NCBI GenBank assembly: GCA_027022105.1
Contig: JALVZH010000018.1
Coordinates: 2,020 to 46,367 of the forward strand
Direction of reading: 5' to 3'
DNA length: 44,348 bases
Source: Bacteroidales bacterium
Lineage (GTDB): Bacteria; Bacteroidota; Bacteroidia; Bacteroidales; F082
The notes beneath the pieces were generated by a model that was given only the letters and a program-made list of their open reading frames with translations, had not been told where the DNA came from and ran no database searches. Below are positions 39,559 to 44,348 of the stretch, one piece after another. The position numbers were made by a program, and so were the translations under genes. Every line of letters begins with the position of its first letter. The first letter of the stretch is position 1.

Positions 39559-41937
39559 TCAAAAATAAATTCTGAATAAAAACATCGGGTAAAATCCCTG
39601 CTGGTAATCTATTACAAACTCTTTTGACTTGGGATCCCATACCTGTTGAAATACGTTTTTATGATTGGTTAGGTTCTGAATTTCAAGAGCAAATTCCTGG
39701 TCTGTTTTGCCCATGTTCATCCGGAATGATATTTTTAAGTCAATTCTGAAATAATCTTTATGTCGTTGGGAAAATGCGAGGTTTTCGATATAAACGGGTT
39801 GGTATTGCTCTTTGGAAGCCTCTTCGTCCACGGGCGTATAAGGTTTCCCTCCTGCAAATACACCTTTCAAATCAATATTCAAAATGTTGTTTTTCAATAG
39901 AAAACGGTAACCCCCCAAAACATTAATCACATACCTGTTGTCGAATGCAGTAGGATGTTCCTTCCCATTGTACCCTTTGTATAATGAACGGAAAAGAGAG
40001 ACGTTTGATAAAAGATAATAATTGTTTTTGAAGAATTTTTCCAGTGTAAACTCAATTCCGTAGTTGGTACCTGTTCCTTTGTTTACCAAGCTGTCGTAAA
40101 GATTCATATGGAAATATGCACCTTCGTTTAAAACCGAATAATCGGGACTGTTTTCCCTGACCGGAACATCATACAACTTTTGGTAATAAACCTCCGTTTT
40201 AAATCTCCACCGTTTTCCAATCATCTGTTGGTAGCCCAAAACAAACTGGTTGCTTTTGGTAAAATCAAGATTCCGGTTCGTATAATCTATTGTTCCGTCA
40301 GGCAGTTCGGTTCTCACAAAATAGAGAATTTTCGGTTGTGTTTGCGACAACAGTCCGTATCCTAAACTCAATGTTTTGCCGGGTAAAAACCGCCATTCCA
40401 ACCCAGCACGGGGTTCAACCGATTTGCTGCCGTTGAGGCCGAAATACTGAAAATGCAAACCTCCATTTATATTAAAATTATCAGAAAAGTTATGTTTCCA
40501 TTGCGAAAAAGCCTGATAGAGCCCGATATTGCCGCTGACATCGGTATTTCTGAAAAAATCATCCGTTTCGTTGCGGTAAACACTGTCAATGTATGCTACT
40601 TTATACAGTTCCAGAATGATTCCGCCCGTAATAACATCTTTTGCAGAAAATTTATGCGTCAATTTAGATGAAAACCCGTAGGTAACTTCCGAATTTGCCG
40701 ACCTGTAAAACTGCCTTTTGATTTTATCTTCCCCTATAAGTGAATCAACCGATGTGGTTGTGCGGGTTCCCGAGATATAAATACTGTTTTTTAACTTGGT
40801 TTTTTTGTTTATAAAAAAGAGATTTGACAGTCCGGCCACACCCATATCCGAACCGAAATCGGTGTCTGTTCCCGAAAGCCCGTAACTGAATTCATCGTCA
40901 TCTTTCAAACTGTCCCATAATTGTATGAAACTTAAACCGCCTATTCCGAAAAGCGTCCATCTGCCTGTTTTTAAAGTTGGCACATCAATTTTAAAGGTGA
41001 AATCCTGGTATTGCGGCACCGAACTGCCTCCCATTGATTTAATACCGAGTGCATTTAAAACGGCAAGGGTTGAATACCTGTAATCGGCCAGAAAAGAAGC
41101 GTTGCTTTTTTTTGAAAAAGGGCCTTCGGCACCAAGTTCGAAACCGTTAAAGCCAATCTGTCCCACAAATTCGTATTTTTCATTATTTCCGCTTCTCATA
41201 TTAAGATCGAAAGCACCGGAAAGTGCATTTCCGTATTCTGCCGGAAAGGCTCCTGTAAAAAAGTCGGAATTGGATAAAAGATTGTTGTTAAGTATTGTTA
41301 CCGGCCCGCCGGTGGTTCCGGTAGCTGCAAAATGATTGGGATTGGGAATGTGAACCCCTTCCAGTTTCCAAAGAAGCCCCATGGGCGAGTTTCCTCTGAT
41401 AATGATATCATTACGTGAGTCGCCCGCACTCATTACCCCGGCATAGTTTTGAACCATCCGCGAAGGGTCTCCCAAAGTGCCTGCATACATTTGTGTCTCT
41501 TTTGGTGTAAACATTACGGCACTGACAGCAGCCATCTCATTCATCGGTTTTTCCCTGCGAATTTTTGCCTTTATGACGGCTTCTTTAATTTTCAAAACCT
41601 TCTCCTGCATTTTGATATCCAGCACTATTTCTTTTCCCGCAAATAAATCAAGCCCGGAAATAATTTTATCCTTATATCCAACATAACTGATCTTGAGCGT
41701 GTAAGAACCCAAAGGTAGATTTTCCAGTTTAAAACCTCCGTCGTTACCGGTTACGGTTCCTTTTAGGGGGTTGCTCCCCACAATCATTACCGTTGCCCCC
41801 GGCAAAGGCATTTCGGTTATTTCATCCGTTACAATTCCCCTAATAGTTTGTTTTGATTGTCCCGACAGCATTCCGGAAACAAATATTAAAAGAATCAGAA
41901 GCCAAAAAACAGGTTTGAAAAAGACAGAATAATTCAT
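39559..41937 (-). CDS. TonB-dependent receptor with carboxypeptidase-regulatory N-terminal domain
   Basis: 792 residues. The signal peptide (VFWLLILLIFVSGMLSG) is followed by a CarboxypepD_reg-like domain (about 30-115: IRGIVTDEITEMPLPGATVM, YTLKISYVGYKDKII), a plug domain (about 135-260: DPSRMVQNYAGVMSAGDSRN, then IIIRGNSPMGLLWKLEGV) and a 22-strand-type barrel ending in FYPMFLFRIYF with the terminal Phe expected for outer-membrane insertion. No SusD-like gene follows, so it is not a classic SusC pair. The substrate is unknown. It shares orientation with the membrane LytTR gene directly upstream, 127 bp away, which may control it. Confidence 0.9.
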   Translation of the reverse strand: MNYSVFFKPVFWLLILLIFVSGMLSGQSKQTIRGIVTDEITEMPLPGATVMIVGSNPLKGTVTGNDGGFKLENLPLGSYTLKISYVGYKDKIISGLDLFAGKEIVLDIKMQEKVLKIKEAVIKAKIRREKPMNEMAAVSAVMFTPKETQMYAGTLGDPSRMVQNYAGVMSAGDSRNDIIIRGNSPMGLLWKLEGVHIPNPNHFAATGTTGGPVTILNNNLLSNSDFFTGAFPAEYGNALSGAFDLNMRSGNNEKYEFVGQIGFNGFELGAEGPFSKKSNASFLADYRYSTLAVLNALGIKSMGGSSVPQYQDFTFKIDVPTLKTGRWTLFGIGGLSFIQLWDSLKDDDEFSYGLSGTDTDFGSDMGVAGLSNLFFINKKTKLKNSIYISGTRTTTSVDSLIGEDKIKRQFYRSANSEVTYGFSSKLTHKFSAKDVITGGIILELYKVAYIDSVYRNETDDFFRNTDVSGNIGLYQAFSQWKHNFSDNFNINGGLHFQYFGLNGSKSVEPRAGLEWRFLPGKTLSLGYGLLSQTQPKILYFVRTELPDGTIDYTNRNLDFTKSNQFVLGYQQMIGKRWRFKTEVYYQKLYDVPVRENSPDYSVLNEGAYFHMNLYDSLVNKGTGTNYGIEFTLEKFFKNNYYLLSNVSLFRSLYKGYNGKEHPTAFDNRYVINVLGGYRFLLKNNILNIDLKGVFAGGKPYTPVDEEASKEQYQPVYIENLAFSQRHKDYFRIDLKISFRMNMGKTDQEFALEIQNLTNHKNVFQQVWDPKSKEFVIDYQQGFYPMFLFRIYF

Positions 41938-41993
41938 AATAAAATTGTTTTGTTATCGGTTTAATAAACGATGCGGATCATTTTTTCCGACAA

Positions 41994-42001
41994 CAAAATT
42001 A
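41994..42001 (-). promoter_or_regulatory. candidate -7 box for the TonB receptor
   Basis: TAATTTTG on the minus strand fits TAnnTTTG about 57 bp before the receptor start, so the receptor probably has its own promoter in addition to read-through from the LytTR gene. Confidence 0.45.
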
Positions 42002-42064
42002 GTTTGTCATACTAAGCAGATAGAAATTAAGTGACAGGGTGACGGATTTTGTTACCAAAAGTCA

Positions 42065-42955
42065 TTATTTCACATTTATGTTACGAATAGCATTCATAAC
42101 ATATTTTTCGTTGGAACGCGACACAGGCACCTTAACGGTCTCATCCTCTAAAATTAATGAGATATTTCTGGCATTACCGGAAGCGCCTTTCACTTTGTTT
42201 ATGTTTACAATGTACGAGCGATGACATCTTATAAAACAGGGAAAATTTTGTAATACATTTTCTACATTCTTCATAGCGACCCTTGAAATTTTGTATGAAT
42301 AGCCGTTGTTCCCCTTCAGGTAAAATGAAGAATAGTTTCCATCGGCTTTAACAAACAATATATTATCAGTTTCCGTTTCAAAGCTGTCCGATTGCACCTG
42401 CGATTCGATTCTGATTTTGTCCGTGGTCCTGCTGCCGGCATTTTTATTGAATTTTTCCTTAATTAGTGCTGTGGTTTTTTCAGCCGTTTTTCTGTTTTCT
42501 TTCAACAATTTGCTTTCCGAATATATCAGATATCCAACTACAGGGAAAATGCCAATGGAAAGCGTATATAAAAGCACCGTTACAATATCAGGTTGAGGAT
42601 CGGTTGTAACACCGGCTATTTTGATATAATAATAATTCGCTATTGAAATCAAAACTATATTCAGTATTGAAACCGCTAAGGTATGTTTCAGTTTCCACTG
42701 ATTTTTATCGAGAAGTTTTCCGGGAATAAAGTGAATTACAAGTGACAGCAATATCATTACCACGAAAGTAACGATTCCGAAACCGGCAATATAAAAGAAA
42801 GGGATTTGTTCTCCTTCATAAACTTTAAAAGGTCTGAAAACAAGCAGAAATATGAAAATAAAAAACCCGAACAGGGCAGGCAATCCGAAAATATTTTCAA
42901 CAGAGTCGAAAGGCGGATAGGGTTTGTTCCAATATTTCAGAATTTTTTGAAGCAT
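42065..42955 (-). CDS. membrane-anchored LytTR-family transcriptional regulator
   Basis: 296 residues. Four hydrophobic helices occupy residues 25-150 (LPALFGFFIFIFLLVF, IAGFGIVTFVVMILLSLVIH, LAVSILNIVLISIANYYYI, VTVLLYTLSIGIFPVVGYLI). A linker leads to a C-terminal LytTR DNA-binding domain (ILFVKADGNYSSFYL, RVAMKNVENVL, FIRCHRSYIVNINKVKG, VPVSRSNEKYV). It has no receiver domain, so the membrane part probably senses directly or via a partner. Its neighbour downstream is the TonB-dependent receptor, the likely target. A half-copy of the inverted-repeat element lies just upstream of its start. Confidence 0.9.
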   Translation of the reverse strand: MLQKILKYWNKPYPPFDSVENIFGLPALFGFFIFIFLLVFRPFKVYEGEQIPFFYIAGFGIVTFVVMILLSLVIHFIPGKLLDKNQWKLKHTLAVSILNIVLISIANYYYIKIAGVTTDPQPDIVTVLLYTLSIGIFPVVGYLIYSESKLLKENRKTAEKTTALIKEKFNKNAGSRTTDKIRIESQVQSDSFETETDNILFVKADGNYSSFYLKGNNGYSYKISRVAMKNVENVLQNFPCFIRCHRSYIVNINKVKGASGNARNISLILEDETVKVPVSRSNEKYVMNAIRNINVK

Positions 42956-42972
42956 TTAAAATTATTTCTGCT

Positions 42973-43014
42973 AAATATTTTATACTCAATGTAACCACGT
43001 TAACTTTAAACAAC
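42973..43014 (-). repeat. solo left half of the inverted-repeat element
   Basis: Read on the minus strand, this segment begins GTTGTTTAAAGTTAACGTG and ends GAGTATAAAATATT; about 37 of 41 bases equal the left flank of copy 2 (19052-19092). The palindromic centre and the right arm are absent. It overlaps the last codons of glyS and lies 18 bp before the LytTR gene. It could instead be a regulatory site that the long elements carry. Confidence 0.75.
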
Positions 43015-44348
43015 TTTATTTTTAACCTTTAATCTGTTTCTTACAATTTCATTGATTTTTTCAATGGGAATGCGTTCCTGCTGCATGGTATCGCGTTCGC
43101 GGATGGTAACCGTGTTGTTTTGCAGGGTTTCGTGGTCAACGGTTACGCAATAAGGTGTTCCTATGGCATCGTGACGGCGGTACCGTTTGCCTATGGTGTC
43201 TTTCTCTTCGTAAAAGCACATGAAATCCTCTTTCAGTCCGTCCATAATTTCCCGTGCTTTTTCGGGCAGTCCGTCTTTTTTGGTCAGAGGGAATACGGCC
43301 ACTTTGTAGGGTGCAAGGAAGGGCGGAAGTTTCATTACCACACGTTGCGAGCCGTCGTCCAGTTTCTCTTCGGTGTAGGCATGGCTCAGCATGGCAAGGA
43401 ACATCCTGTCGAGGCCGATGGAGGTTTCTACCACATACGGTACGTAGCTTTCGTTTACTTCCGAATCGAAATAGCGCAGTTTTTTGCCTGAGAATTTTTC
43501 GTGAGCGCTCAGGTCGAAATCGGTACGCGAATGAATGCCTTCCAACTCTTTAAATCCCATGGGAAATTCGAACTCGATGTCGGCGGCGGCATTGGCATAA
43601 TGCGCCAGCTTGTCGTGGTCGTGAAAACGGAACTTGGAAGCGGGAATGCCTGTGGAAAGGTGCCATTTCATGCGTTCCTCTTTCCAATAGTTGTACCATT
43701 CCATTTCGGTTCCGGGGCGCACAAAGAACTGCATTTCCATCTGTTCGAATTCGCGCATGCGGAAGATAAACTGCCGTGCCACAATTTCGTTGCGGAATGC
43801 TTTTCCGGTTTGGGCAATACCAAAGGGAATTTTCATCCTTCCCGTTTTCTGAACATTGAGGTAGTTGACAAAAATACCCTGTGCCGTTTCGGGGCGGAGA
43901 TAAATTTCGGTAGCTCCCTCGGCGGTGGAACCCATTTGTGTTGAAAACATCAGGTTGAACTGCCGTACTTCCGTCCAGTTTTTCGAACCGGTAAGGGGGT
44001 CTGCTATTTCAAGGTCTTCGATAAGCTGTTTTATGGCAGCCATGTCGTTGTTGTCCATGGCCGGATAGAGCCTGTTTTTGATGTCCTCAATCTTTTTTGT
44101 GTTGGCCAATACCCGCGGGTTGGTATCGCGGAATTGCTGCTCGTCAAAGGCATCGCCAAACCGTTTTTTTGCTTTGGTTATCTCTTTGTTTATCTTGCCT
44201 TCAATTTTGGCAATGTAATCTTCCACCAACACGTCGGCACGGTATCTTTTTTTGGAATCCTTGTTGTCAATCAAAGGGTCGTTAAAAGCATCCACATGTC
44301 CCGAAGCTTTCCAAACCGTGGGATGCATAAATATTGCCGCGTCAATAC
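43006..44348 (-). CDS. glyS: glycyl-tRNA synthetase (alpha2, single-chain type), N-terminus cut by window edge
   Basis: The frame is open to the window edge; 447 residues of about 510 are visible. It charges tRNA-Gly. The visible part starts in the class II core (DAAIFMHPTVWKASGHVDAF), continues through GSTAEGATEIYLRPETAQGIF with motif 2 region (FRNEIVARQFIFRMREFEQM), YFDSEVNESYVPYVVETSIG with motif 3 (GLDRMFLAML) and an anticodon-binding domain (YKVAVFPLTKKDGLPEKARE). This is the eukaryote/archaea-like GlyRS also used by Bacteroidota, not the alpha/beta heterotetramer. The stop codon overlaps the solo repeat half. Confidence 0.96.
   Translation of the reverse strand, partial: IDAAIFMHPTVWKASGHVDAFNDPLIDNKDSKKRYRADVLVEDYIAKIEGKINKEITKAKKRFGDAFDEQQFRDTNPRVLANTKKIEDIKNRLYPAMDNNDMAAIKQLIEDLEIADPLTGSKNWTEVRQFNLMFSTQMGSTAEGATEIYLRPETAQGIFVNYLNVQKTGRMKIPFGIAQTGKAFRNEIVARQFIFRMREFEQMEMQFFVRPGTEMEWYNYWKEERMKWHLSTGIPASKFRFHDHDKLAHYANAAADIEFEFPMGFKELEGIHSRTDFDLSAHEKFSGKKLRYFDSEVNESYVPYVVETSIGLDRMFLAMLSHAYTEEKLDDGSQRVVMKLPPFLAPYKVAVFPLTKKDGLPEKAREIMDGLKEDFMCFYEEKDTIGKRYRRHDAIGTPYCVTVDHETLQNNTVTIRERDTMQQERIPIEKINEIVRNRLKVKNKVV

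Overview
The window is a chromosomal segment of a Bacteroidota bacterium, most likely from the Bacteroidales/Marinilabiliales side of the phylum. The evidence is type IX secretion (T9SS) C-terminal sorting domains, a fused murF-alr gene, a single-chain alpha2-type glycyl-tRNA synthetase, a TonB-dependent receptor with a carboxypeptidase-regulatory N-terminal domain, promoters of the TAnnTTTG type, and A-rich leaders with no clear Shine-Dalgarno sequences. No rRNA, tRNA, CRISPR array or transposase gene was found.

Layout. 1-3174 (+): housekeeping run yicC (cut at the left edge), gmk, an internally deleted AlbA-type gene, an MDR oxidoreductase and nadD. 3175-6322: a long hairpin element, a three-gene operon (two exported unknown proteins and a TIGR01777 epimerase-like protein) and a 600-bp gene-free nest of CCCCTCC palindromic repeats. 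6323-10485: two secreted proteins, metK behind a probable SAM-II riboswitch, and an enoyl-CoA hydratase. 10617-30382: an accessory surface locus. 30470-34618: a LacI regulator convergent with a T9SS-exported alpha-amylase, with matching candidate operators. 34996-39219 (-): murF-alr, pdxA and purE. 39559-42955 (-): a TonB-dependent receptor and a membrane LytTR regulator. 43006-44348 (-): glyS, cut at the right edge.

The most interesting part is 10617-30382. A TPR-membrane-HTH regulator faces three consecutive two-gene cassettes. Each cassette is a signal-peptide-bearing, tail-fibre-like protein with NTAxG collar repeats and a C-terminal trimerisation or processing domain, followed by a surface protein built of Asp-box (BNR/sortilin-like) propeller repeats. 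Cassette 1 has an S74 intramolecular-chaperone fibre and a propeller lipoprotein. Cassettes 2 and 3 are diverged tandem duplicates with a different fibre C-terminus. A TPR-membrane protein without any output domain closes the locus. Four TACC boxes in exact 11-bp phase lie just upstream of the first cassette's predicted promoter and may be the regulator's binding site. I infer a surface adhesion or recognition apparatus; nothing in the sequence proves its substrate.

A second theme is a family of non-coding inverted-repeat elements. Three copies carry the same centre, but their 21-25-bp arms differ by paired, compensating substitutions. One copy can be compared with a paralogous site that lacks it, next to a decayed copy of the 5' end of the TPR gene. 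This suggests that the elements move or are maintained as structures.
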